Source: Pseudomonadales bacterium
GTDB taxonomy: Bacteria > Pseudomonadota > Gammaproteobacteria > Pseudomonadales > Pseudohongiellaceae
Assembly: GCA_022819645.1 (NCBI GenBank)
Contig: JAJEGU010000041.1
Coordinates: 1 to 64,000 of the forward strand
Reading direction: 5' to 3'
Length of the DNA stretch: 64,000 bases
The position numbers were made by a program, and so were the translations under genes. This document shows positions 25,481 through 32,975 of this stretch, piece after piece. Positions within the stretch are counted from its first letter, which is position 1. Each line of letters starts with the position of its first letter. Under the pieces are notes generated by a model, which saw nothing but the letters and a program-made list of their open reading frames with translations, did not search any database and was not told where the DNA came from.

Positions 25481-27919
25481 ATGAAGGCAAGGGCAAGAGT
25501 CGTCGTGATCGGCGGCGGCGTGGTGGGCGTCAGCGCCCTCTATCATCTGGCCCGCAAGGGCTGGGGAGAGGAAGTCGTGCTCGTGGAGAAAGGCGAGTTG
25601 ACCTCGGGTTCCACCTGGCACGCCGCGGGCCTGCTGCCGCTGTTCAACATGAGTTATTCGGTGGGCCAGATTCACAAGTATTCGGTCAACCTGTACCGGC
25701 GGCTCGAGAAGGAAACCGGCCAGCAGGTCGGCTTCAGTCAGGTCGGCAATCTGCGGTTGGCGATGAACCGCGACCGAATGGATGAGTATTATCAATACGC
25801 GGCCACGGCAAAAACCATCGGCGTCGATGTGCGCTTTCTCAGCCCGGAGGAGATCGGCAAGCTCTGGCCGCTGTGCAATACCGGCGGTCTCGTGGGCGGA
25901 ATCCATCATCCCGAAGACGGTTACATTCAGCCCGCCGATCTGACCCAGGCCCTGGCCACCGGCGCTCGCCGGCGCGGTGCGGAAATCTACCGCAAGACCG
26001 CAGTGCTGGGAATCACTCGGGCCGATTCCGGGGACTGGGTCGTCCACACCGACAAGGGCGACATTCACTGCGAGCACGTGGTTTCCGCCACGGGAAACTA
26101 CGCCCGCCAGACCGGCGCCATGGTGGGGCTCGACGTGCCGGTCATGCCCGTGGAGCACCAGTACATCGTCACCGAACCCCACCCGGCATTGCGGCAGCGC
26201 AAGCGCGACGGCCTGCCGGAACTCGGCGTGCTGCGGGAATCCGACGGTTCCTGGTATCTGCGCGAGGAAAACGGCGGTTTCATCCTCGGACCTTACGAGA
26301 AGGGCGCTCCCGCCTGCTATGTGGACGGCCCCGACCCCGAGGCGGAATACGAGTTGTTCCAGGAAGACGTGGACCGCCTCATGCCCCATATCGAGGCCGC
26401 CATGAACCGGGTGCCGGCTTTCGCCGAGGTGGGGGTAAAACAGGTCTACAACGGCGCCATCGCCTACACCCCCGACGGCAACCCCATCATCGGGCCGGCC
26501 TGGGGCATCGACAACTTCTGGCTGTCCGAGGGCCACAGCTTTGGCATTACCGCCGCCGGCGGCGCCGGTTGGCAACTCGCCGAATGGATTGTGGAAGGCG
26601 AGCCGAGCATCGACATGCTTGGCGTCGATCCGCGCCGCTTCGGCGACTACGCCACCAGGGACTACCTGGTCAGGAAGAATGAGGAAGCCTATTCCCACGT
26701 TTTCATCATTCACTATCCCGACGAGGAAAGGCCTGCGGCGAGGCCACTGCGCACAGCTCCCTGTTACGAGCGAATGAAAGCCCGGGGCGCCGTATTCGGG
26801 CAGAAATTCGGCTGGGAAAGACCCAATTTCTTCGCCGTGGACGGGATGCGCCAGGAAGACGACTGGTCTTTCCGCCGCTCGCGCTGGTTCGAGGCCGTGC
26901 GGCGGGAGGTAGACAACGTCACCCGAAACGTGGGCCTGCTCGACATGACCGCCTTCGCCAAGTGCCGGGTTTCCGGGCCCGGCGCCGAGGCTTTCCTCGA
27001 CGGTTTCGTCGCCAACAGCCTGCCGCAAAAGGCCGGTCGGCTGTGCCTGGCCCATGCCCTGAATCGCAACGGCGGCGTGCATTCGGAGTTCACCATCCTG
27101 CGGGAGTTGGCGGATTCCTTTTATCTGGTGTCGGCAGGCGCCCTGCAAAGGCTGGACCACGACTATCTGGGCAAGCGCCTGCCCAGGGACGGCTCGGTGC
27201 AGTTCACCCAACTCACCGGCGTCATGGGAGTGCTCGTGCTCGCCGGGCCGAAGGCGCGGGACTTGCTGTCCCGGGTAACCGATGCCGATCTTTCCAACGA
27301 AGCCTTCCGCTGGCTGACCGCCCGCGACATCGTGGTGGGTTCGGCGCCGGTCAAGGCCTTGCGGGTAAATTTCGTCGGCGAACTCGGCTGGGAACTGCAC
27401 CATCCGCTGGAATATCAGAACCATATCTTCGACGCGCTGTTTGCCGCCGGGGAAGATCTGGGCCTTGCGCCTTTCGGCATCCGCGCCATGGACTCCATGC
27501 GCATGGAGAAGTCCTACCGCATGGTGGGCACCGAACTTTCCATCGAGTATTCGGCCTTCGAGTCGGCCATGGACCGCTTCGTCAAGCCCGGCAAGGGCGA
27601 CTTCCTCGGTCGCGAGGCTCTGCTGGCCAGCCGCGAAGCCGGCCCGAAAAACCTGCTGGTGACGCTGGAAGTACATGATGTTGAGGACGCCGACGTACTC
27701 GGCAACAACGCCCTGCTCAAGGACGGAGAAACCGTCGGTCGCGCCACCAGCGGCAATTTCGGCTTCCGCACCGGCAAATCCCTGGCCCTGGGCATGCTGC
27801 CCCCCGAACTCGCCAAACCCGGAACCGGAATCGAAGTGGAACTGCTCGACAAATGCTTCCAGGCAACCGTAATCCCCGACAGCCCCTTCGACCCCAACAA
27901 CAAATGTTTAAGGGGGTGA
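25481..27919 (+). CDS. FAD-dependent dimethylglycine/sarcosine dehydrogenase (DAO-GcvT fusion)
   Basis: An 812-residue two-domain enzyme. The N-terminal half is a DAO-type FAD oxidoreductase with VVVIGGGVVGVSALYHLARKG at residues 6-26 and His47 in STWHAAGLL, the position of covalent FAD attachment in dimethylglycine dehydrogenase. The C-terminal half (from about residue 440) is a GcvT-like folate-binding aminomethyltransferase domain. It should demethylate dimethylglycine or sarcosine, giving methylene-THF or formaldehyde. It begins 32 bases after the RACo-like gene and completes the path from betaine towards glycine. The stop lies in a 27-base block repeated at 37034-37060. Confidence 0.9.
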   Translation: MKARARVVVIGGGVVGVSALYHLARKGWGEEVVLVEKGELTSGSTWHAAGLLPLFNMSYSVGQIHKYSVNLYRRLEKETGQQVGFSQVGNLRLAMNRDRMDEYYQYAATAKTIGVDVRFLSPEEIGKLWPLCNTGGLVGGIHHPEDGYIQPADLTQALATGARRRGAEIYRKTAVLGITRADSGDWVVHTDKGDIHCEHVVSATGNYARQTGAMVGLDVPVMPVEHQYIVTEPHPALRQRKRDGLPELGVLRESDGSWYLREENGGFILGPYEKGAPACYVDGPDPEAEYELFQEDVDRLMPHIEAAMNRVPAFAEVGVKQVYNGAIAYTPDGNPIIGPAWGIDNFWLSEGHSFGITAAGGAGWQLAEWIVEGEPSIDMLGVDPRRFGDYATRDYLVRKNEEAYSHVFIIHYPDEERPAARPLRTAPCYERMKARGAVFGQKFGWERPNFFAVDGMRQEDDWSFRRSRWFEAVRREVDNVTRNVGLLDMTAFAKCRVSGPGAEAFLDGFVANSLPQKAGRLCLAHALNRNGGVHSEFTILRELADSFYLVSAGALQRLDHDYLGKRLPRDGSVQFTQLTGVMGVLVLAGPKARDLLSRVTDADLSNEAFRWLTARDIVVGSAPVKALRVNFVGELGWELHHPLEYQNHIFDALFAAGEDLGLAPFGIRAMDSMRMEKSYRMVGTELSIEYSAFESAMDRFVKPGKGDFLGREALLASREAGPKNLLVTLEVHDVEDADVLGNNALLKDGETVGRATSGNFGFRTGKSLALGMLPPELAKPGTGIEVELLDKCFQATVIPDSPFDPNNKCLRG

Positions 27920-27940
27920 GGCCCGCTCGGCGCAGCCGAC
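27914..27940 (+). repeat. GGGTGAGG...GCAGCCGAC repeat block, copy 1
   Basis: Twenty-seven bases identical at 25 positions to 37034-37060. It includes a small hairpin TCGGC-GCA-GCCGA. Its TGA is the stop codon of the dehydrogenase gene. Confidence 0.7.
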
Positions 27941-27978
27941 CCCCCGCGCGCCAGGGATGGCAGCAGCAAGTTCTCAGT

Positions 27979-28058
27979 ATCCTGCATGAGATTCTGCAAC
28001 TCCGCTTCGCTTCGCGCAGAATGACGGGTATGGGGAGCTTCGCTTCGCAAAGAATGAC
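27979..28058. repeat. REP-like element, copy 5
   Basis: ATCCTGCATGAGATTCTG, CTTCGCGCAGAATGAC (ending 28024) and a second right arm CTTCGCAAAGAATGAC show a partly decayed copy between convergent genes. Confidence 0.7.
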
Positions 28059-28069
28059 AATGAAACGAA

Positions 28070-29029
28070 TCAACCCGCGTTGTTCACCGCCGGGAGGGGG
28101 CTCTGGCGCATGATGGGCATGGTTTTTTCGTTGTGGACGAGGAAGTCGAGCATGCCCTCGCGCAGGGCGGTGGCGCTGAAGTGCAGGGTTTCGACGCCAT
28201 AGACCCGCATCAATGCCGAGGCGATGCACCAGCCCGGGAGCAACAGGTCCCGGCGCTCGGGTTTGAGGCCCTCCAGGGGACTGTTGTCGGCGATGCCCGC
28301 GGCGAGCATGGGCTTGAGTTCCGCCAGGGCGGCGGCGGTGATGCGGTTTTTGCCGTAGCCCCGGGTCTCACAGATGTATTTCAGCATCTTCACCGTACCG
28401 GAGGATGCGTAGGCCTGATCCCAACCAGCCCGGGCCAGCGCCGCCCGGACGGGTTCGAATATCCCGGTGGCCGCTTCGAGCCCTGCGTCCATGCCGCTTT
28501 CCAGCGCCCTGGCGCCGGTTGCCGGTTCCGCGAAGAAGCGGTCGCGCCAGGCCACGGTTCCCACCGGCAGACTTTCGGTGATGATGCGCTGGTGGCCATG
28601 GCCGGCGATGACTTCGGTGCTGCCGCCGCCGATATCCAGCACAAGGCGGCGCTCTTCGCTTTCGGGCAGTGAAGTGGTGACGCCGGCGTAGATCAGCACG
28701 GCTTCCTGCACACCGCTGATGACCGAGACGCGAACGCCGATTTCCCTTGCGGCGGTGAGGAACTCGGGAGAATTGCGCGCCAGGCGAAGGGCATTGGTGC
28801 CCAGGGCCCAGTATTGCCGCACCGGATGCTTCCGAATCAGTTCGCGGAATCCGGCAAGACAGTCGAGGCCGCGCCGGAACGCGGCCGCGGAAATGACCCG
28901 GGAGCGCACCACGCCCTCGCCAAGCTGCACTTTTTCGCTGCAACGTTCGACGATGCGGATGCGACCGTCTTCCCATTCGCCGATGAGCAAATGGAAACTG
29001 TTGGAGCCCAGGTCGATGCAGGCGTACAT
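28070..29029 (-). CDS. Ppx/GppA-family phosphatase (exopolyphosphatase-like)
   Basis: A 319-residue ASKHA-fold phosphatase, the short single-unit form without the C-terminal HD-like domains of E. coli Ppx. Signature motifs: YACIDLGSNSFHLLIG at the start (phosphate 1), ALGTNALRLA, and LVLDIGGGSTEV near residue 135 (phosphate 2). It would hydrolyse polyphosphate or pppGpp; the two cannot be told apart here. I took ATG 29029 because the family begins with this motif; an extension to ATG 29077 is open but covers repeat-derived sequence. Neither start has a clear ribosome site. Confidence 0.88.
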   Translation of the reverse strand: MYACIDLGSNSFHLLIGEWEDGRIRIVERCSEKVQLGEGVVRSRVISAAAFRRGLDCLAGFRELIRKHPVRQYWALGTNALRLARNSPEFLTAAREIGVRVSVISGVQEAVLIYAGVTTSLPESEERRLVLDIGGGSTEVIAGHGHQRIITESLPVGTVAWRDRFFAEPATGARALESGMDAGLEAATGIFEPVRAALARAGWDQAYASSGTVKMLKYICETRGYGKNRITAAALAELKPMLAAGIADNSPLEGLKPERRDLLLPGWCIASALMRVYGVETLHFSATALREGMLDFLVHNEKTMPIMRQSPLPAVNNAG

Positions 29030-29095
29030 GCCGCGTGATTGGACCACGTTCCAGCGCGAAATGACAGTGGGGCCCATCCGCCATTCTGAGCGAAT

Positions 29096-29262
29096 CTAGG
29101 AGCCTGCGCCGTAGGAATTCACGGCTGCAAATCCTCTCTCATCCACGCCCCTGGCCGCTCGATTTCGTTGCATATCCACCAATATTCGCCTCAATCGACC
29201 GGCCAGGGGCGCGGCGACAGCGAATTTTCGCTTTCGCGAATTCCTACGGCGCAGGCTCCTAG
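29096..29262. mobile_element. MITE-like element with perfect 25-bp terminal inverted repeats
   Basis: Left end 29096-29120 (CTAGGAGCCTGCGCCGTAGG plus AATTC) and right end 29238-29262 are perfect reverse complements over 25 bases. A second internal pair, 29146-29164 and 29193-29211, matches at 18 of 19. The 167-base element is thus one long imperfect palindrome with no coding capacity. The outer CTAG on both sides could be a duplicated target site. Partial ends recur at 10649-10663 and 30011-30025. Confidence 0.75.
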
Positions 29263-29277
29263 GTCGCAAAACTTCAT

Positions 29278-29321
29278 GTCGTGGCCACCCAACGAGATTC
29301 TGCGACTGCGCGCAGAATGAC
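29278..29321. repeat. REP-like element, copy 6 (half)
   Basis: GTCGTGGCCACC followed by GAGATTCTGCGACTGCGCGC and AGAATGAC, the right arm of the family. Located 17 bases beyond the end of bfr. Confidence 0.75.
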
Positions 29322-29338
29322 GGAACGGGAGTCCGCGC

Positions 29339-29803
29339 TTACATCATCGACTGCTGATAGTTCTCGATGCCCACCTTGTCGATCAGCGCCAACTGGGTTT
29401 CGAGCCAGTCCACATGCTCTTCCTCGTTGTCGAGAATCCCGGCGAGCAGGTCCCGGCTAACATAGTCACCCACGGATTCGCAGTAGGCGATTCCCTCGCG
29501 CAGGTCCGGGCAGGCCCGCATTTCGAGCTTGAGGTCGCATTCGAGCATTTCCCGGGTGTGCTCGCCGATGAGCAGCTTGCCGAGGTTCTGCAGGTTGGCG
29601 AGCCCTTCCAGAAACAGGATGCGCCTGACCAGGGCGTCGGCGTGTTTCATTTCGTCGATGGATTCTTCGTATTCTTTTTCCGCGAGTTTTTTCAGGCCCC
29701 AGTCTTCGTACATCCGGGAATGCAGAAAATACTGGTTGATGGCGATGAGTTCATTCGCCAGGGCCTTGTTCAGATGCTTGATAACGGTTGGGTCGGATTT
29801 CAT
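29339..29803 (-). CDS. bfr: Bacterioferritin
   Basis: A 154-residue iron-storage subunit. All expected ligands are present at the canonical positions: ferroxidase residues Glu18, Glu51, His54, Glu94, Glu127 and His130, with Tyr25, and haem ligand Met52. It is therefore a haem-binding, ferroxidase-active type. The start is ATG 29803 with AGGAG upstream; an open extension to 29878 covers operator-like palindromes. It is a single gene with no bfd (bacterioferritin-associated ferredoxin) gene beside it. Confidence 0.95.
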   Translation of the reverse strand: MKSDPTVIKHLNKALANELIAINQYFLHSRMYEDWGLKKLAEKEYEESIDEMKHADALVRRILFLEGLANLQNLGKLLIGEHTREMLECDLKLEMRACPDLREGIAYCESVGDYVSRDLLAGILDNEEEHVDWLETQLALIDKVGIENYQQSMM

Positions 29804-29841
29804 TTGATGCTCCTTGTGCTTGGCTGTCGCCGCGACCGCAG

Positions 29842-29874
29842 CTTGGCCAAGCATGGGGGAAAGGCTTGGCCAAG
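29842..29874. promoter_or_regulatory. Two CTTGGCCAAG palindromes upstream of bfr
   Basis: Perfect 10-base palindromes at 29842-29851 and 29865-29874, centres 23 bases (about two helical turns) apart, lie 38-71 bases before the bfr start. The spacing on one DNA face suggests a cooperative operator. The regulator is unknown. Confidence 0.5.
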
Positions 29875-29918
29875 TCAAGCGAAAAACTGTCTAACTAGTT
29901 GATTTTTATGTAAATTCT

Positions 29919-29943
29919 AATGAGAATTGCTAGCGTTCTCATT
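29919..29943. promoter_or_regulatory. Candidate iron-responsive dyad upstream of bfr
   Basis: AATGAGAA and TTCTCATT face each other across 9 bases in an AT-rich stretch about 115-140 bases before the bfr start. The half-sites resemble GAGAAT/ATTCTC Fur-like arms but the spacing is not the classic 19-bp Fur box, so the assignment is tentative. Confidence 0.4.
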
Positions 29944-29959
29944 TCCCTGTGGTCAGACA

Positions 29960-29997
29960 TCAACTCCGCAGTTCCGCTTCGCTCCGCGCAGAATGAC
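29960..29997. repeat. REP-like element, copy 7 (half)
   Basis: CAACTCCGCAGTTCCGCTTCG followed by CTCCGCGCAGAATGAC, the right arm of the family, next to the solo GGCGCAGGCTCCTAG repeat. Confidence 0.7.
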
Positions 29998-30010
29998 ATG
30001 GCTGGGCCAC

Positions 30011-30025
30011 GGCGCAGGCTCCTAG
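30011..30025 (-). repeat. Solo end of the CTAGGAGCCTGCGCC element, copy 2
   Basis: GGCGCAGGCTCCTAG on the plus strand, reverse complement of the block at 10649-10663. On the reverse strand its TAG is the stop codon of the carboxylesterase gene. Confidence 0.7.
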
Positions 30026-31611
30026 CGGCTGCGCAGGTACAGCTCTTCCAGATGTTGCAGATTTTCCGAGGCCGGATGCCTTTCCGACCGCACCTCGGCA
30101 TCGAGAATCTGCACCACGTCGGCTTGCGGATCGTAACCCGGCCATGGTGGCAGGCCCGGCCCGTTGGGGTTGCCGGTGGCGGCGAAATTCACCCAGTAAT
30201 CCGCCACGGTATCCGCCAGGGCATGGTCGGCGGCTTCCCAGTCGAGCCCCACGAGGTCGAGATTGTCGAACACATAGGCCAGGTCGCCGGAATGATAGGC
30301 GCCCCACAGGCGCTCGCCGCCATTGCCGGTCAGATCGGGATCATCGGCCACATACAGCCGGAACACCGGCGCCGGCCGGGTGAAATAGTACACCCATGCC
30401 TCGTTCCCGTGGCCCGCCACGAGTCGGGCCCACATCCGCGCATCGAGCAGAAAATTGTTTTCCCCCAGGATCTGCTTGCGGGCGTCGAGCGGTGAGCGGT
30501 CCAGGGCGGCGCCGTAGTTGGCTTTTACCGCGGAAGCTTCGCCGCCGAATGTTCCGGCGAGAAATTCATCGAGTTCGGCTTCGCTGATGGGCCCGGCGGC
30601 ATGTTGCAGGCCATGGTATTCCTCGCTCATGCCGCCGACGATTACGGGTATCCGGTTATGGGCGCCGGACTCGAACAGGTCGTAAGGTCGGTCGGGTATG
30701 AGCCAACCGTCGATCACCGGAGCGGAAGCCCCGCCGGTGGTGGCAATAAGCTGTTCGGCGGGAACCGCCCGGAGATCGGCAAGGGTGGCGGCGTCGCCGC
30801 CATCGACGCCAAGCCTCCGGGCCCAGGCGACGCCGGCGGCGTGGGCCTCATCGAGTTCGGTATCCAGCTTGATGCAGACCGGCGACTGGCCGATCACGCG
30901 ATGGATCAGGCCCTCGCTCAATGGCGAGGCTTGCAGCAGGCAGACATCGGTGCCGCCGGCGGACTGGCCGAAGATCGTGACCCGTTCCGGGTCGCCGCCG
31001 AATGCCGCTATATTGTCGCGAACCCATTCCAGGGCGGCAAGCTGGTCGAGCAAGCCGTAATTGCCGGAAACGCCTGCCGGGGATTCGGCGCTCAAGGCGG
31101 GATGCGCCATGAAACCCAACGGGCCAAGCCGGTAGTTCGCGGTAATCACCACGGCGCCCCGGGCGGCAAGATTGGCGCCGTCGAAAATGGGCGGACCGGC
31201 ATGGCCGGTGGTATTGCCGCCACCGTGGTACCAGACGAGTACCGGCAGACGCTCATCGGGCTGCGCGGCGCCGCTGAAAACATTCAGATACAGGCAGTCC
31301 TCGCTGCGGTGCAGATTGCCCCTGGCGTAGAGCGAGGCGTCGGAATTGCGCGCCTGCCAGCAGGCGGGGCCGATGCGGCCGGCTTCTTTCACCCCGGCAA
31401 AGGGAATCGGCGCGGCGGGCGGGCGCCAGCGCAACTCGCCGGTCGGCGGCGCGGCAAAGGCGACCCCCTGGAATACCGTTACCCCGGGCTGGTGGGCCGA
31501 GGCGAATCCCCGCAGCACGCCGCTTCGGGTTTCGACTTCGCCGATATCGGCGGAAGCCGCGCCGGCGCAGACAGTCGCCAGCAGTAACGCAAGTTTTCCG
31601 GCTATTCTCAT
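30022..31611 (-). CDS. Secreted carboxylesterase type B
   Basis: A 529-residue alpha/beta-hydrolase of the carboxylesterase B family. A signal peptide of about 21 residues (MRIAGKLALLLATVCAGAASA) sends it to the periplasm. The nucleophile is Ser217 in FGQSAGG; EDCLYLNVFSG and the oxyanion-hole WYHGGG are also present. It cleaves esters of unknown identity. It lies downstream of the DUF3500 gene on the same strand, separated by a 175-base run of hairpins; the shared 48-base hairpin element sits just before its start. The stop is provided by a repeat end. Confidence 0.9.
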   Translation of the reverse strand: MRIAGKLALLLATVCAGAASADIGEVETRSGVLRGFASAHQPGVTVFQGVAFAAPPTGELRWRPPAAPIPFAGVKEAGRIGPACWQARNSDASLYARGNLHRSEDCLYLNVFSGAAQPDERLPVLVWYHGGGNTTGHAGPPIFDGANLAARGAVVITANYRLGPLGFMAHPALSAESPAGVSGNYGLLDQLAALEWVRDNIAAFGGDPERVTIFGQSAGGTDVCLLQASPLSEGLIHRVIGQSPVCIKLDTELDEAHAAGVAWARRLGVDGGDAATLADLRAVPAEQLIATTGGASAPVIDGWLIPDRPYDLFESGAHNRIPVIVGGMSEEYHGLQHAAGPISEAELDEFLAGTFGGEASAVKANYGAALDRSPLDARKQILGENNFLLDARMWARLVAGHGNEAWVYYFTRPAPVFRLYVADDPDLTGNGGERLWGAYHSGDLAYVFDNLDLVGLDWEAADHALADTVADYWVNFAATGNPNGPGLPPWPGYDPQADVVQILDAEVRSERHPASENLQHLEELYLRSR

Positions 31612-31622
31612 GGCTTCATACC

Positions 31623-31670
31623 CTAGGTATTCTCTGAAAAATTCCCTCCTTGGAATTTTTCATTATCGCA
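31623..31670 (-). promoter_or_regulatory. 48-base conserved hairpin element, copy 2 (upstream of the carboxylesterase)
   Basis: Read on the reverse strand this is TGCGATAAT, a perfect 10-bp stem (31652-31661 with 31636-31645, loop AAGGAG) and AGAGAATACCTAG. It matches copy 1 (3633-3680) at 43 of 48 positions. A C-G pair of copy 1 is replaced by T-A here, which keeps the stem. It ends 12 bases before the start codon. Confidence 0.6.
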
Positions 31671-31778
31671 AAACAAAAGCGTGGTTTTGTTTTGCTCCCG
31701 AATTCAATGGCTTACGCCATCGAATTCGGCGGCACTTCCCTGTGCCGCAGGGAAGCTCTGACTTGATCAGAGCTTCCC
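31636..31778. repeat. Array of five consecutive hairpins
   Basis: Stems: 31636-31645/31652-31661 (10 of 10); 31668-31678/31685-31695 (11 of 11); 31699-31711/31716-31728 (12 of 13); 31735-31742/31748-31755 (8 of 8); 31750-31761/31767-31778 (12 of 12). The last two overlap and cannot form together. All stems differ in sequence. The array fills the space between the DUF3500 and carboxylesterase genes. Confidence 0.8.
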
Positions 31779-31786
31779 TAGGAAAC

Positions 31787-32854
31787 TCAGTGTTGGTGGT
31801 CCGGCCCGTGGTTTGCCGCCACCGACTTGTAGTGCATCCGGAGCAGGTCCCGGCCGAAATCGCCCTGGAAATCGCGCCAGACCAGGTGGATATGGTTGGC
31901 GTTGTTCTGGGTATTGTCGTATTCGATCAGGAAAGTCGGCCCCTGCACGCGGTAGTAGTGGGGTCCGCCACGCTCCCTGCCGCCGATCCAGAGAAAACGG
32001 ATGCCCTCCCTGCCGGCCTGTTCGAGGTTTTCCAGCCGCGCCCGGGCGAGACCCGGCGCCTGCACCATGGCGACTTCCCACACCAGTTCCATGAGCTTGT
32101 CCTGTTGCGCCGTATCAAGTTCCGTCCAGCCGACCCCCAGATCTTCCAGGGGTTTAACCAGCCGTTCATTGCCGGTAAGGATGTCCCGGGGGACCTCCGC
32201 ATCCAGAATCGCCGCGGACTGCTGTCCGGCGTCCAGGGAAGTGACGAGTTCCCGGGCCAGGTCCTCCTCGCGATGCAGCACCCGGGTTCCCGCGCGGTCG
32301 CCGCTGCGCACCTCGGCGGGATTGCTGCCGAGAAACTGCGGCGTACTGGCGATGCCGGCGCCGCCGGCGAAAGTCCAGTTGAAAGCCAGATGGTGGCCTT
32401 CGTAGCGCAGCGCCCAGGGCGCATCCCGACCGGGTTCGCCGAAGATGGAGAAGAAATACAACTCCGGGTCGCGGTCAAAGCGGCCATTGACCTCGATTTC
32501 CGCGAGCACCGATTCCAGGCCGCGAACGGCTTCCGCCTTGGCGAATCCACCTGCGCTGAGAAAGACCCGCAACAGCCGCCGGGCCGCCGCCCGCTGACTT
32601 TCATCCATGGCCTTGTAGGGTACGCCCCTGCGGTCCACCGGCGTGAAAAACCAGTTGCTGCGCTCATCGTCATCGAAATCGAACAGCGCACTGTTGCGCT
32701 GCATTTCATTGAGCGAGGCGATGAAATCCTCAGCGGCGGAGATCATCTCCCCGCCAAGTTCCATGGATTGCTGGGAATGGGCCAGGGCTGGCGTCAGGCA
32801 CAGCATGAGCGCCATTGCCGACCCGCGAAGAATACCGCCGGCGTTATTGTGCAT
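31787..32854 (-). CDS. DUF3500 domain exported protein
   Basis: A 355-residue protein of the DUF3500 family with a signal peptide (MALMLCLTPALAHSQ). Family features: RSNWFFTPVDRRGVPYKAM near residue 65, HHLAFNWTFAG near 153, and the C-terminal block NHIHLVWRDFQGDFGRDLL. The histidine-rich conserved positions suggest metal binding, but no activity is known to me. The ribosome site AGGAAG is 7 bases before ATG 32854. It is divergent from TonB receptor 2, with 121 bases between, and probably shares its regulation. Confidence 0.85.
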   Translation of the reverse strand: MHNNAGGILRGSAMALMLCLTPALAHSQQSMELGGEMISAAEDFIASLNEMQRNSALFDFDDDERSNWFFTPVDRRGVPYKAMDESQRAAARRLLRVFLSAGGFAKAEAVRGLESVLAEIEVNGRFDRDPELYFFSIFGEPGRDAPWALRYEGHHLAFNWTFAGGAGIASTPQFLGSNPAEVRSGDRAGTRVLHREEDLARELVTSLDAGQQSAAILDAEVPRDILTGNERLVKPLEDLGVGWTELDTAQQDKLMELVWEVAMVQAPGLARARLENLEQAGREGIRFLWIGGRERGGPHYYRVQGPTFLIEYDNTQNNANHIHLVWRDFQGDFGRDLLRMHYKSVAANHGPDHQH

Positions 32855-32975
32855 GGATTGTCTTCCTGAAACGGATTATCCGCAGAGCATAAACCCGCCA
32901 CGGATTACAGTCCACGGCCAACTTGCCGATAAAACCCGAAACTGGAGTTTGCAATCAATCTTGGGGGACCCATCC

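Larger units (their letters stand above)
29030..29338. other. Repeat-filled intergenic region between ppx/gppA-like gene and bfr
   Basis: 309 bases with no credible ORF. It contains REP-like fragments (about 29081-29095 and 29278-29321) flanking a 167-base MITE-like palindrome. Both neighbouring genes are on the reverse strand, so any promoter for the phosphatase gene must lie within or beside these repeats. Confidence 0.7.

Noticed and set aside
20386-29321. Repeats as a possible CRISPR array
   Set aside because: The repeats are palindromic, irregularly spaced over many kilobases, of variable length, and have no spacers or cas genes.
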